DNA of 64,000 nucleotides from Channallabes apus (GCA_030522415.1 CM060115.1:8963579-9027578), one strand, 5' to 3'; positions 48,460 through 60,527 are shown, numbered from the stretch's first letter. Made by a program: numbers and translations. Notes: generated by a model not told the origin, from the sequence alone.

Positions 48460-50830
48460 ACAATACTGTATTGTTTTTGCTGAAATGTCAATGTTGATTA
48501 AATCACCCATGCCCTTAAGCAGAGAATCAATTAACATAAGAGCCCCATAACGCACACACTGGGACCTGTCAAAGGTGTTTTTTTTGGATCCACATTCTAG
48601 GAACACTGCAACCACTGGGTCTATATAAAGATTTTTTTTTTTACATGAGTGCTTTTTTAGGAATAAACTATAATGGATCGTAACTGATATGTTGTATGAT
48701 GGCTAATGTCTGATGTTTTTCATTGCATCGACTGTATGTCTATTGTTGCATATTAGTTCAATTCTGTTTCTTCATTGTCTCTACAAACATGTCTTTAATT
48801 TGTGCCTTGCTTTGAGACTAATCAGTTGATGTGCTTTTAACCTCTGTATTTTGTTTATGCCTTAATTGTGGTCAGGGGCTGAAAACTTGCATAGAATATA
48901 TTAAAATGATTTTTGACCAGCTTGATTGTGTGTACGTTTGTTCCTTAAAAGAAGTTAAATGATCTTGCATTATAACAAGATATTATTTAGGTTGAAAAGA
49001 AATAGGCTATAAATAGACTTTTTAAAATATTGGTATAATGAGAAATATTAGAAAAAGAGTATATTTAAGACGTTCTCTTACATTTACAAGACATGAGGTC
49101 ATTTTTTTTCGATTAGCAAAGATGCATTTAGGGTTTAATAAGTTAATAAGCTCTTAAGTTAGAGAGAGAGAGATTTTATCTCATGCAAAAAGTGTTAGAC
49201 ATATTGGATAACAATTGGATCATCCATCCATTCATTCATTTATCTTCTATCCCGCTTATCCTGTACAGGCTGATCCCAGAATCCAGAATATTATGTTTTG
49301 TATATCGAAGACGTTATATGGGCTGATTCTTTAATATCTGTGTTGGAGTAATTTTCATAACGCAGACTAGAGACGTCTAATGATGGAAATGAAATGAGGC
49401 ACTGTACTCTATTAGGACGAAAATAGAAATATTACGCAATAATGGTTGTGAAAAAATTGTGATAGTGCTTCTCAGGAAACCAAACCCAGCCACATTGATT
49501 AATTGATTAATATCACCCTATCCTGCCCAAATCCCAGGTCATGTGATACTGGTTATAATGGACGATGCAGAAATATGGTTTCACTTTAAATTAAACGTGT
49601 TCATTCAGTCAGGTTTAAACTGCTGCTTCATTTAAAACAAAAAAGAGATTATGTCTATAGCTTTGAAATATAGTAAATTAAAATTTGGGCACTGGAGAAA
49701 AGCACTGGATGTTAACCTTGGCTTAGGACTAAGTGAACGTTCCTGAATACTTTACTTTAATCCCTTTACACCCCATAGACTGTTAATCAAACTTCAAAGA
49801 AAAAGATTTGTCTTCAACAAGTTATTTTTGGCCTCCGCTGATGACGGACGACAGGATGGATGCATTACAGGCCTCCAGAAGCAGACTCCTTATAATCACA
49901 AGTTAAACCACAGGTAGTGATTATTATATACAGTAAATGGAGGTTCAGTGACAGAGAGTAGAAACTGGATGTTCTATTTATGCCCCACTTTAGGTAACTG
50001 TGTTACACGTTCAGAGCATGTAAATGTTTGAGTGTTGATCATATGGATGATTTACAGTACTATGTAATATCTTTTCTATTTGGAGTTCACCTTACATGTA
50101 ATGTCAATGATATGAATGGTACTTCAAAGCAAAGACTCGGTTTTAAACCTGATTTAAACAACGTTCCTCTTGTGTCGATGAGCCATGATAGATGTTGGCT
50201 AGATTTCAGGATATTATGCTTTGGATATCAATGATGTTTTATGGGCTAAAAGGAAATATGTACTTTACCTTAGGCTGCAATGTTTCTTTAATATCTGTGT
50301 TAGAATAATTGGCGATGTTTAATGATTAAATGAGGCAATGTACTCTATTAAAACTAAAACTAAACTGGAACTAAAATGGAAATATTCTCAGGGAACCAAC
50401 CCAAGTCACTTGGGGCTGCACAGGTCAATGCATATGTAGTGCCCATGCACGCTTAGGTTTGCATCAGGAAAGGCAAACCTAAAAAAAAAAAACATTAAAA
50501 AAAAAAAATGCACCACACACTAATATTTACTAATCTTTTACCGTCTTTATCTTTAACTGTGGAGCACAACGTAGTGACTAATACAGGAGAAAATTATTTC
50601 ACATGCCCCCAGAACCATCTCAGTGATTTCTCATTGTGTGTGTGGAAATGCTCTCAGTGCAGATTTTTTGTTTGTTTGTTATGATGCAACTTAATCAAGC
50701 GTTATCTCTGATCATGTCATTCATGATGTTGTTTTTGATCACATTTCTTCTGCAAAGGTCCAGCACAATCTTTCCAGGTTTTAACAATGCATTGGACAGT
50801 TTTTAACCCAATTTTTAGCATGTTATCCCC
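48460..50830. other. Intergenic, no gene recognised
   Basis: AT-rich. A short SINE B 3' fragment is likely at 49228-49282 (CATTCATTCATTTATCTTCT, ATCCCGCTTATCCTGTA). 49280-49420 and 50205-50400 share phrases (GGATATTATGCTTTGGATAT against GAATATTATGTTTTGTATAT; TTTAATATCTGTGTTGGAGT against TTTAATATCTGTGTTAGAAT), showing an old local duplication or a shared repeat. No coding signal. Confidence 0.5.
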
Positions 50831-50835
50831 GTGGA

Positions 50836-50928
50836 TGATGGGTTTTCTCTGGGTATTCTGGCTTTCTCCCCACAGTCCTAATACTGTACCTGCAGATTAG
50901 GCTAATTATGCTAAAGCTCCAAATTGTT
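50836..50928 (+). mobile_element. SINE family B fragment
   Basis: GGGTTTTCTCTGGGTATTCT, CTTTCTCCCCACAGTCCTAA and TGCAGATTAGGCTAATTATG, decayed central part of family B. It abuts a long TA tract, and a minus-strand copy (51207-51386) lies on the other side of that tract. Confidence 0.6.
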
Positions 50929-50929
50929 C

Positions 50930-50932
<3 letters not shown>

Positions 50933-50986
<54 letters not shown>

Positions 50987-50987
50987 C

Positions 50988-51044
<57 letters not shown>

Positions 51045-51045
51045 C

Positions 51046-51086
<41 letters not shown>

Positions 51087-51121
51087 CATAATATATAATA
51101 TGTATACTGTATATTGTATAT
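50933..51121. repeat. Long (TA)n array
   Basis: Three pure TA blocks separated by TAATACATAATA / TATTATACATAATA interruptions; about 190 bp, self-complementary throughout. Confidence 0.95.
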
Positions 51122-51206
51122 ACATTTAATTTGTTGTTTAGGTGATGCACCCACAATTTTTTATGCCCTCAAAAAACACACATACACGCACTCACACACC
51201 CAATCA

Positions 51207-51386
51207 CACACTACGGGCAATTTGGGAACGCCAATTAGCCTAACCTGCATATCTTTGGACTGTGGGAGGAAACCGGAGTACCCGGAGGAAACCCACCAAG
51301 CACGGGGAGAACATGCAAACTCCATGCACACAGAGACGGGAATCAAGCCTGGCCGGGGAATCGAACCCAGACCCCTGGAGGTGCAA
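51207..51386 (-). mobile_element. SINE family B, partial copy
   Basis: The minus strand holds the B box GGGTTCGATTCCCCGGCC, GGTTTCCTCCGGGTACTCCG, CCTCCCACAGTCCAAAGATA and GGCGTTCCCAAATTGCCCGT. Head and 3' end are missing. Confidence 0.75.
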
Positions 51387-51412
51387 GAAAAATATAATAT
51401 AATAATTATTAT

Positions 51413-52988
51413 TACAAACCGGATTCCAAAAAAGTTGGGACACTAAACAAATTGTGAATAAAAACTGAATGCAATGATGGAGATGGCAAATGTCAATATT
51501 ATATTCAGAATAGAACATAAATCACGGAACAAAAGTTTAAACTGAGAAAATGTATCATTTTAAGGGAAAAATATGGTGAATCAAAATGTCATGGTGTCAA
51601 CAAATCCCAAAAAAGTTGGCCATTTTCACCACTGTGTGGCATCTCCCCTTCTTCTTACAACACTCAACAGATGTCTGGGGACCGAGGAGACCAGTTTCTC
51701 AAGTTTAGAAATAGGAATGCTCTCCCATTCTTGTCTAATACAGGCCTCTAACTGTTCAATCGTCTTGGGCCTTCTTTGTCGCACCTTCCTCTTTATGATG
51801 CGCCAAATGTTCTCTATAGGGGAAAGATCTGGACTGCAGACTGGCCATTTCAGTACCCGGATCCTTCTCCTACGCAGCCATGATGTTGTGATTGATGCAG
51901 AATGTGGTCTGGCATTATCTTGTTGAAAAATGCAGGGTCTTCCCTGAAAGAGATGACTAGATGTTGTTCTAGAACCTGAATATATTTTTCTGCATTGATG
52001 GTGCCTTTCCAGACATGCAAGCTGCCCATGCCACACGCACTCATGCAACCCCATACCATCAGAGATGCAGGCTTCTGAACTGAGCGTTGATAACAACTTG
52101 GGTTGTCCTTGTCCTCTTTGGTCCGGATGACATGGCGTCCCACATTTCCAACAAGAACTTCGAATCGTGACTCGTCTGACCACAGAACAGTCTTCCATTT
52201 TGCCACACTCCATTTTAAATGATCCCTGGCCCAATGAAAACGCCTGTGCTTGTGGATCTTGCTTAGAAATGGCTTCTTCTTTGCACTGTCGAGTTTCAGC
52301 TGGCAACGGCGGATGGCACGGTGGATTGTGTTCACTGACAATGGTTTCTGGAAGTATTCCTGAGCCCATTCTGTGATTTCCTTTACAGTAGCATTCCTGT
52401 TTGTGGTGCAGTGTCGTTTAAGGGCCCGGAGATCACGGGCATCCAGTATGGTTTTACGCCCTTGACCCTTACGCACAGAGATTGTTTCAGATTCTCTGAA
52501 TCTTCGGATGATATTATGCACAGTTGATGATGATAACTGCAAAGTCTTTGCAATTTTTCGCTGGGTAACACCTTTCTGATATTGCTCCACTATCTTTCTG
52601 CGCAACATTGTGGGAATTGGTGATCCTCTACCCATCTTGGCTTCTGAGAGACACTGCCACTCTGAGAAGCTCTTTTTATACCCAATCATGTTGCCAATTA
52701 ACCTAACTACTGTTAATTGGTCTTCCAGCTCTTCGTTATGCTCAAATTTACTTTTTCCAGCCTCTTATTGCTACTTGTCCCAACTTTTTTGGGATTTGTT
52801 GACACCGTGAAATTTGGAATCAACATATTTTTCCTTTAAAATGATACATTTTCTCGGATTAAACTTTTGATCTGTCATTTATGTTCTATTCTGAATAAAA
52901 TATTGACATTTCCCATCTCTACATCATTGCATTCAGTTTTTATTCACAATTTGTTTAGTGTCCCAACTTTTTTGGAATCCGGTTTGTA
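51413..52988 (-). mobile_element. Nearly intact Tc1-like transposon
   Basis: TA-flanked inverted ends: TACAAACCGGATTCCAAAAA then AGTTGGGACACTAAACAAAT at the left, and the exact inverse at the right (TTTTTGGAATCCGGTTTGTA). Inner repeats CAACAAATCCCAAAAAAGTT (51599) and the inverse AACTTTTTTGGGATTTGTTG (52782) give about 200-bp IR/DR arms as in Sleeping-Beauty-type Tc1 elements. Total 1576 bp with a single transposase gene, the normal size. Best-preserved mobile element in the window. Confidence 0.93.
51626..52635 (-). pseudogene. Tc1 transposase (DD34E) with one frameshift
   Basis: From MGRGSPIPTMLRRKIVEQYQ to RRGDATQW, about 336 residues, the usual Tc1 length. HTH 1: GVTQRKIAKTLQLSSSTVHN; HTH 2: PLSVNTIHRAIRRCQ, with GQGRKT linker between. 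Catalytic residues are all present: first Asp in VLWSDESRFEV, second in FQQDNARPHSA, Glu in SPDLSPIENIW with 34 residues between the last two. One net frameshift, probably a short deletion, at about 51950-51966 splits the frame just before the second Asp (…VLEQHL / SSHLFQGRPCIFQQ…). No other stop in either part. It would not give an active enzyme without the frame being bridged. Confidence 0.93.
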
Positions 52989-53226
52989 TTATATACTTAG
53001 TAACAAATGTGCATTACATGTTTGTATATATTTATTATAGTAGGAAACACATTTTTAATCCATTAAAAATAATTACTTCTCTTTCTTCATCGAAGAGTTT
53101 GACATGCCTTAATATCCCGGATATTGGGAGAAAATTTGATAAAATTGGGATTAGGTTAACGGCATTAAACTTTTTATGTAAAAAAAAAAAAGTAAAAAAT
53201 GCACATTATATATATTATATAACAGT

Positions 53227-53233
53227 ATATACA

Positions 53234-53279
<46 letters not shown>

Positions 53280-53362
53280 TAATGTACATGCATATAATAT
53301 ATATATATATAATATATAAAATGTGCATTTTTAACTTTATATATATATATATATATATATAT
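53227..53362. repeat. (TA)n tracts with inverted arms
   Basis: Two TA blocks (53236-53275 and 53338-53362). The flanks AAAAAATGCACATTATATA (53195-53213) and TATATAAAATGTGCATTTTT (53313-53332) are inverted repeats, so the whole can fold back. Confidence 0.85.
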
Positions 53363-53576
53363 AGGTTTTCAACAGGAGGTGGCGCTGTGTACCAGGGTTC
53401 CACTGCACAGAGACCAAAAGCTCTGGGGTTTTAGTAAATATCATATTCCATTGTTGTATAGATGTTTTGCTTATGTATTCATTAACATTTAATCAGCCAG
53501 ACAGAAAATAATTGCATCATTGGAGCATTATTCCATAACCAGCTGTTAAACTGGCTTCTAACGAGACATAAAAACT

Positions 53577-53590
53577 TACACACACACACA

Positions 53591-53634
<44 letters not shown>

Positions 53635-53731
53635 GTAGCCTGTAGTCAGCTTCTGAGGTAATAATAGAGTTGTGGTTGTTTTCTGCCAGGTAAGAGTTTC
53701 CAGTGTGTGTGTGTGTGTGTGTGTGTGTGTT
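53577..53731. repeat. (CA)n and (TG)n pair
   Basis: (CA)n at 53577-53632 and (TG)n at 53703-53730, about 70 bases apart and mutually complementary. Confidence 0.95.
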
Positions 53732-54166
53732 GTAGGCAGACCCCAGGGTGAGCCATAACTCCTGACTTGAGTTGATGAAGGGTGTGCTTTCTAAGTGTTG
53801 TAGGCCCGGACACATCTGGTGGCGGAGGAGAGGAGAGCAGAACAGAGGTGGAGAGGGGGAAGTACTTCTTTGTAGTTCAAACAGGGAGGTAAAGATATAA
53901 TCATGAGCTATTGCAGCCTGTTATGAATGATATATCTCCACTAAAGAAGTAAACATCTGTACTTGTCCTCCTTCTGGACATGGGTAATCTACAGTATATA
54001 ATACTGGCTCCTAGGTTCCAGTCAATTTCACAAACATCCCCTAGATGGCGTTTGTTCATTGTACGTACTTCTAACAAAGCTTACACTCGAGGCCAAACAC
54101 ACAAGCAGGACTTTGGCCTTACTGTAGGTCTAGGTATAAATATCCACACATAGTTCACTTTTCACG

Positions 54167-54298
54167 GCTCGATGGCTTAGTGGTTAGCACTGTCGATTTG
54201 CACCTCCAGGTTCCGGGTTCGACTCAAGCCTCCTGTCTGTGTGCATGGAGTTTGCGTGTCCATGCACATTAGGCTAATTGGCATTCCATGTCCATGGC
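54167..54298 (+). mobile_element. SINE family B, partial copy
   Basis: CGGCTCGATGGCTTAGTGGT head, GGTTCCGGGTTCGACTCAAG (B box), TGTGCATGGAGTTTGCGTGT, then a jump to ATTAGGCTAATTGGCATTCC. Confidence 0.7.
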
Positions 54299-54393
54299 GT
54301 TACATGTCAAAGTAACCCTCAACATATTGGAGCTTCCTTTTTTTTTATTACCTAAAATTAATCTACACAAATGTTGACTTTTTACAAATTTTA

Positions 54394-54650
54394 AGCGGCA
54401 AGGTGGCTTAGTTGTTAGCTCTGTGGCCTTGCACCTCCAGGGTCCGGGTTCGATTCCCGCCTCGGGTCTGGGTGCGTGGAGTTTGCATGTTCTCCCCTGC
54501 TTGGTGGGTTCCCTCTGGGTACTCCAGTGTCCTCCCACAGTCCAAAGAAATGCAGATAAGGCTAACTGGCATTCCCAAATTGCCTGTGGTGTGTATTTGT
54601 GTGTGCCCTGAGGTTGATTGGTTCCCCGCAAGGCTCCTGGGATGCATATG
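54394..54650 (+). mobile_element. SINE family B, near-complete copy
   Basis: GGCAAGGTGGCTTAGTTGTT head, GGTCCGGGTTCGATTCCCGC (B box), TCCTCCCACAGTCCAAAGAA, AACTGGCATTCCCAAATTGC; the 3' end reads GATTGGTTCCCCGCAAGGCT, CCTGGGATGCATATGAGAGA. In tandem orientation with 54167-54298, 100 bases apart. Confidence 0.8.
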
Positions 54651-54689
54651 AGAGACGTGCCTTTTTTTTTTTTTTTTTGTACAAAGTTT

Positions 54690-54860
54690 TCTCAGTACGC
54701 CGGAGCCATGACCGGACTGTCTGCTTAACGTCTGAAACACTGGCCCCCCAGGAACCCCTTTAATGTCCCAAACATGTGGAAACAGCTTGCAGCGAGGTCA
54801 GGACCGTACGAGAGATGTGGCAATAACTCTCAGCTGTGTTCCTGTATGTTCAAATGTTTT
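54690..54860 (-). pseudogene. Mariner-like transposase C-terminal fragment
   Basis: Near-identical in layout to 57650-57830 and 61070-61220: TTTTCTCAGTACGCCGGAGC, CATGACCGGACTGTCTGCTT, GAAACACTGGCCCCCCAGGA, TCCCAAACATGTGGAAA. The minus strand encodes decayed FHMFGxxKGFLGGQCFxxxA. It follows an 18-base T run adjoining a SINE. Confidence 0.55.
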
Positions 54861-54949
54861 ACTAACAAAGATTTTAAAAAATACAGTCCGTTAACAGGAC
54901 CTTATGTGGAATTCAGATGCATGATTGGCTTCCAAACTAGTAAAGGAAG

Positions 54950-55082
54950 GATAGAATCAAACCTAACACCACTTGACTTTTATCTTCAGGCTCGTCTGAA
55001 ATCAGTAGTCTATCGGAATCGGCCCAGAACTATCGTTGCACTAAAGGAGGAAATCATCTCTACATCTGTTCTGGTACATTAG
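54950..55082 (+). pseudogene. Mariner-superfamily transposase C-terminal fragment
   Basis: The plus strand reads SNLTPLDFYLQARLKSVVYR then NRPRTIVALKEEIISTSVLV, resembling the region of DD(x)D/E transposases that follows the last acidic motif (…DLTPLDFFLWGxLKSxVY…LKxxI). Opposite strand and different family from the adjoining mariner fragment. Only about 40 residues remain. Confidence 0.5.
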
Positions 55083-55335
55083 GAAGCATTCAGCATTCAT
55101 GTAATCAGCATAAACACAAGTGCATGTAACATGTCAGAGGCCCTTACTTTTGCTGTAATTTATACTTTTAAATACCGTTTGGTTTATTTATTATTAAAAA
55201 ATTCTGTATAGTTCTATTTGGGTTAATGGATGGAAATAAGCATATACTCCAAATTTTAAGGAGGCTCAGTCTGAAGTTGCTATTATAACTGGCTAAATTG
55301 CTATACAAACAAAGTACAAGTGCATGTGCATATAC

Positions 55336-56050
55336 AAGGGGGGTCAAAAAGTTAAAAAATTTGCTCTGTTTACAAGCTCTTTTTTTTCGCTGCATGTCCT
55401 CCCTAAGACACCTTAAAACCTGGCAGGAGAATTCGATTTTGACGGTCTGGACCCTGGGGACAAATTGTCAATGCATGATGCAGCGAATGTTGAAAAAGAC
55501 GATGAGCATGCAGACCCGCCTTGCCTATTTCGGTCATGTAGATGACAGTCTTCTTCCATTGAGAAGACTGTTGCTTATTCTCAGGGTTGTACCCATACAC
55601 CTAAGTTTTAGGGAGTCAAGGCACACTTTGTTGCGATGTTCCTTGTGCTCCTGGGTCAGCAGCCTGAGGGCAAACTTGGCAGCAACTCGGTGCATGTTCA
55701 AATCACATATAAGATTCGCCAGTTCCGTATAACAGTGTTGTGAATAGTTCTCAGACAATCATCATGCACAAGTTGGCAAATGGTTTCGACATTTTTTTAG
55801 GGGTTGAGCTTGTTGATGGTCTTCCTTGTTTCTTCTGATCTTCCAGTGACGTTCTTCTGGTCTTGAAGCGCTCGTGCCACTCAAAACTCGTTGCAGCATC
55901 GCCGTAAATTTGCCGAATGACATCAAACATCTCTGCGGCAGATTTACCCAGTTTCACAAAGAATTTCACGCTCATCATTTGTTCTAACTTGCCATCCATG
56001 ATGAAATAGCAGATGTGGTACTGCACTTGGTCGGAATATTACCAGTTGCA
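55336..56050 (-). pseudogene. Mariner-like transposase pseudogene
   Basis: The minus strand from about 56000 reads MDGKLEQMMSVKFFVKLGKS, AAEMFDVIRQIYGDAATSFE, WHERFKTRRTSLEDQKKQGR-PSTSSTPKK (N-terminal HTH region). After frameshifts come LNMHRVAAKFALRLLTQEHK-EHRNKV and, after a gap, YGYNPENKQQSSQWKK, which in mariners follows the first catalytic Asp. The remaining C-terminal part is only hinted at (55330-55440). Several frameshifts and deletions; dead. Confidence 0.75.
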
Positions 56051-57529
56051 CAGCACCCGATGTACACAGGACCATGTCTTTTGGCACGCTGACTTATGAA
56101 AGCTGGAACTCCCTGTGACTGTGTGTGCAGCCTTGTGCAACCATCTGTTGGCTATAAAAACAAACTTGATGGCCATAACCTTAAGTCTGAGTGGTGGTTC
56201 TGTTTCACTGTTACCTTCTATCAGCAGAAGAGCATGAGCTCATCAATTTTCAGCGATGTTTAAAGTCATATTAATGAGATATAGTAAAAGCACAATGCAT
56301 TGCAGTTACATAAGACAGAAGAGACTTAGTTAAGTACCTAGAGTGAAAACAGACAAACATGTCAATCAAAGACTAAACTGGCTTTACATTTGACATTTAG
56401 ACTAAAAATTTTACTCTGGCCGGATAAATACGTGCAATTGAAGATCACGTGTTAGTTGCGAAAATTAATATGTACAGTACATAAGTCCCTGGTTTGCGGG
56501 ATTTATCCTGTTTTACAGTAGTATCAGTAGTACGTAGGTAGTAATTGTGTTCAACTTTCTATTTATACAAGCTCCTTGTACATCTGAGTCACAGCCCGGA
56601 GCTGAAATTTCTCTCTCTCTCTCTCTCAGGTTTGTGCCGGATGAGTAGATGTTCAAGCAGATGCTCTTACATGTCAGTGGAGTGACTCACCTCGATAAAA
56701 ATGTGTCAGTCATATATTATTAAGCACAACAACCTGTCATTTCGGTCAACGGAGCTAAAAGTGAGTGAAAGCTGCCACACAGCTATGAGGAAAGCAAAAG
56801 GAAAAAAAATCATGGGAATCACTGAGTATGTGTATTTCTACCGGCAGCAAACCTACGGTACCTACAAAAATGCCACTGACGTACAATGGTATCTTCAGGA
56901 CTGCTATATTTGACTAGGAGCTCAGACCTTGTTAAGCCTCTTTCATTAAAACGTAACGTACTGCCCAGGATAATGTAGCATCAGATATCCCAGAATGCAA
57001 TGTGTCACCCCGTTGTCGTGCCACATGAGAGTGGTGCTGTGGGCTTTTGGCCTATAAATGGTGCTCTCTTCACCCCATGGTGACCACAGTCTAAACACAG
57101 CCAGGAGCAAAGAGATAAAAATAGAGACGGCTATTTGTAGAGGCGCAAAATGTGTGTTACAGGGTCAAGGCAACATTTATAGAAGTAGAAATTGTAGTGT
57201 TTGGGTTTATTTAGCTTAAACTTACAAATATGGGGTTTCTCAGTGGTGCTAAAAGATGTCCAGACCACCGGCAGAGCTAAAATATATATCCATAGGATGT
57301 GTTGCTATTGAGTATAATCATAACACTTATTTGTGCTAGAACAAGGCGTTCATGTCAAACTGGGACTTTTGATTGTGTAGAATAAAAGAACAGTTAAGAG
57401 ACTACAAACTTTTTTTTTTTGCACAAGTCTCATCGCCTTACTGTGCTTGAAGTGCTTTCCCTCACAAGAAACGTCATCAGAAGTTCAGTTTTAACTTAAA
57501 CGCCCTGCATTTTGCATGCCACAAATATT
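56051..57529. other. Intergenic, no gene recognised
   Basis: About 1.5 kb, AT-rich, with a short CT run at 56610-56628. 57363-57415 and 57531-57560 share GGGACTTTTGATTGTG/GGGACTTTTAATTGTG, so a mariner-type outer end may be duplicated here. No coding signal. Confidence 0.5.
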
Positions 57530-57880
57530 TTGGGACTTTTAATTGTGCAGAATAATCGAACAAGTATGAGTGTAAATACTACTTTTATTTCTCTATATAA
57601 TCCCCTGCTACACCAATGCACTTATCCCTTCTAGTGTTTGGATACCATCAAGGTAGAAAGTTTTCTCCGTGTGCCAGAGTCATGATCGAACTGTGTGTTT
57701 CATGTGTGAAACTCTGGCCACTCAGGAACTCCTTAAAGGCCCCAAAACCATGTAGAAATGGCTTGGAGCGAGCCGCGTTCCTGTAATGTGCAAGTGGTGT
57801 TGGGGAATGATTGAGTGGACAGTTCCCACTTCTGCAAATTAAAACGCTTAAAATGCTTGTACCATTCACATGTTTACTAA
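57530..57880 (-). pseudogene. Mariner-like element fragment (end and transposase C-terminus)
   Basis: Begins TTGGGACTTTTAATTGTGCA, like a mariner outer end, followed by ACACCAATGCACTTATCCC, GGATACCATCAAGGTAGAAA, then the coding block ending GTGCAAGTGGTGTTGGGGAA on the plus strand. The minus strand gives decayed FGAFKEFLSGQSF. The core catalytic motif is not readable. Confidence 0.55.
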
Positions 57881-58224
57881 GGGTAAGAGTCTCATCACCG
57901 TACTGTACTTGAAGACTTTTGCAATTTGTAAAAACACATTGACTTGAATGCCCCTTGGATAAAATTCTTTACTTAAAATTCTGTACAGTCCATAGATGAG
58001 GTCAAATACCATAGAAGCAAGTAACTGAACTGTACAGTAAGTGTTCTGATACCCTGATAAACAGCAAAAGTATATCTTCGCTAGGGTTTATTTTTACATC
58101 TGATACCTATTAACAACTAACCATTGACAGAAAAGCTCACGCTGAAACGTATTGAACATTTTTATGTTGAAATACCCGCATCGGGCAGTTATTTCTTTAT
58201 GCATTTATAAAATCAACAAATCAT
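57881..58224. other. Intergenic, nothing recognised
   Basis: AT-rich; repeats the phrase TCATCACCGTACTGTACTTGAAG, close to 57430-57450, suggesting local duplication of the mariner piece. Confidence 0.4.
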
Positions 58225-58445
58225 GTTGCTCCAGTTCAATGCATACCATAAAGCAGATACAAGTCAATAGCTTCAGCTTTTTCATGTTGTTAGTTCCAGA
58301 AGGACTGGTTTGAGTATTTCAGAAACTCCTGATCTGAGCTGGAGTTTGTACTCCTGACCAAGACCAGAACTCCAGGGCTACAGTTGGCACAGAGTTACTG
58401 ATGACTGGAAGACCATGTTGCCTGGTCATTACTCAAACCAGCGCA
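58225..58445 (+). mobile_element. Tc1-like remnant, same family as 43165-43430
   Basis: GCAGATACAAGTCAATAGCT, then ACTGGTTTGAGTATTTCAGA-AACTCCTGATCT (HTH-coding part) and GATGACTGGAAGACCATGTT-GCCTGGTCA (before the first Asp block). Most of the body is deleted. Confidence 0.55.
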
Positions 58446-59441
58446 CACATCATTCAGGGTGGATTTTTTTCTTCTTTTAGAAATATACAGGTAACTGTAA
58501 TTGCAGCACACTGGCATCTGGCGTCCATATGCTAGCTTTAGTTTGTAGAGCAAAATTAGCCTTAGACCCTTAATAGCATTGGGCTAAAACGTTTCAGTGT
58601 GTGTTCATATCAATCACTCTGGATTTTTGCTTACCAAAAAGAAATCAGATATAATAAAAATTTACCAGAAAATAACAATGTGAGGTGAAACAATAGAGGA
58701 AATTGTTTAAAAATATCTATGAAATTTTATATGATGCACATCTTTTGTTTTCATTTCAAGTTAGATGAGATAAGTCATAATGCTGCTGGTGAACACAGGG
58801 TCGTTAGGTCATGTGTAATTTCCTCTCCATCCTGTCCCAGTCTTTAAGGAATGTAGTACAAATAAAATTCTCCTAGATTGGTTTCTTGTTGGATGTTTTT
58901 TTTTTTTTTTTTTAGAAAATGAATCAGTGGGAAATGATCCAAGTAACCAAGCGTGATGAAACTGAAGCTAACATGTTGAAAAGAGTTAAAAAGAGAGCGA
59001 GAGAGACAGAGAGAGATTCCCACACGCTAGCAATAAACATCAGGAAGAAATGGGTAACTAATAAGCCTTGAAATAAAGAAAGTCAGTCTCAAAACTGAAG
59101 TGTTATGAGATTTTAGTCAGTTATATGCAAAGGTGGGTAGAGTAGGTAGGATGAATTTATAGAGTCATGTGATCATTGTTGCTGCGTCTGATTGGTCAAA
59201 CAGTCATGCGGTAGATCTACCGGCTGTGTAGAATAGACGGTTAAAAAAGTAACGAGCCGAGTATAGCCGAATGTAGCGGAGTAAGAGTAGTGTTTCTTCT
59301 TCACAAATCTACTCAAGTGAAAGTAAAAAGTATGGAGCAGTAAAACTCCATAAAAGTATTTATTTTTCAAAAAGTTACTCAAGTACAGTAAATGTACCCA
59401 CCTCTGGTTAGCTAACTGACTAAACCTAGCCATTAGTTCTG
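58446..59441. other. Intergenic, no gene recognised
   Basis: About 1 kb; poly-T at 58897-58914 and a GA-rich patch at 58995-59015. No recognisable element. Confidence 0.5.
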
Positions 59442-59712
59442 ACTCACTCATCATCTTTATCCTGTATACAGGCCTGGAGACGCCTGTCCTAGAAGACACA
59501 GATCACAAGACAGGGTGCCAATTCATTATAGGACACTCACACACTTGCATTCACAAACTAAGGGCAATTTGAGAAAACCGCAGTACCCAAAGGAAACCCA
59601 CCAAGCACGGGGAGAATATGCAAACTCCATGCACATGGAGCCAAGGCGGGAATCGAATCCAGACCCTGGATGTGCAAAGCGACAATGCTAACCACTAAGC
59701 CAGCAAACCACT
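59442..59712 (-). mobile_element. SINE family B, full-length but diverged
   Basis: The minus strand head is GGTTTGCTGGCTTAGTGGTT, B box GGATTCGATTCCCGCC, then GGAGTTTGCATATTCTCCCC, GGTTTCCTTTGGGTACTGCG, and a 3' part with CCTGTCTTGTGATCTGTGTC and ATACAGGATAAAGATGATGA. Confidence 0.7.
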
Positions 59713-60493
59713 TTTAGCAATTAGCAAACACAGCTAAATGGATTCGCTTTATCTTCCTTTAGTCATTGAGATTTTTCTGTCACTCGTGTGATTTCATTGT
59801 ATAAGAATGAGGCGCTGCAAATTTCCCCCCTCCATTAAGAGCAATTGAACATGCAAACAAATTTGGGTGCCAATACTTATATTCTTGAAATTGTGAAATC
59901 AGGGAGAATGCTCAAAGAGAAGTTTAAAACTTTTTTTTTTTTTTTACCTATCCACAAACAGGGAAATTTTCGTGTGAAATGTCAGTGGCAGGAAAACGTG
60001 GGCGAAAAAAAAAATACAGGTCTTACCTGTATTTACCTTCAAAATTTCTAAAATAATAAATAATAAGGTTTAAAACAAACATCATATTTATAATTTATGG
60101 TTAAATGTGTTTTATCTCCTCTTGTAGTCTAACATAAAATGGTTTAAAATGGCACTTGTTGCTACAGTAGTTAGCATGGCATCTTTTTTATTCAATGCTA
60201 ATGAGGAATGTTATGCTAATATTGCTAGCAGTTTTGATTGTGCAGTTTCTTTTACACAATGACTGCATTATAGTACATTCCTTGTTAATTGTGTGAAGTG
60301 TTTTAAGAAGATTTTCTACTAGTTCTAGGCATGATAAAGTAGCAAGCTAGAAAGGAGCAATTATTAGCATGAAGGCTAAAAGTGTTAGCCATATTATCCA
60401 CACTGGCTGAGCTGTTCCTTTAAATAGTGCTGCCCCCCCCCCCCCCTTTTTTTAAAGTCATTTTGTGGTTAACTGCTGACTGTGTGTGGGTAT

Positions 60494-60527
<34 letters not shown>

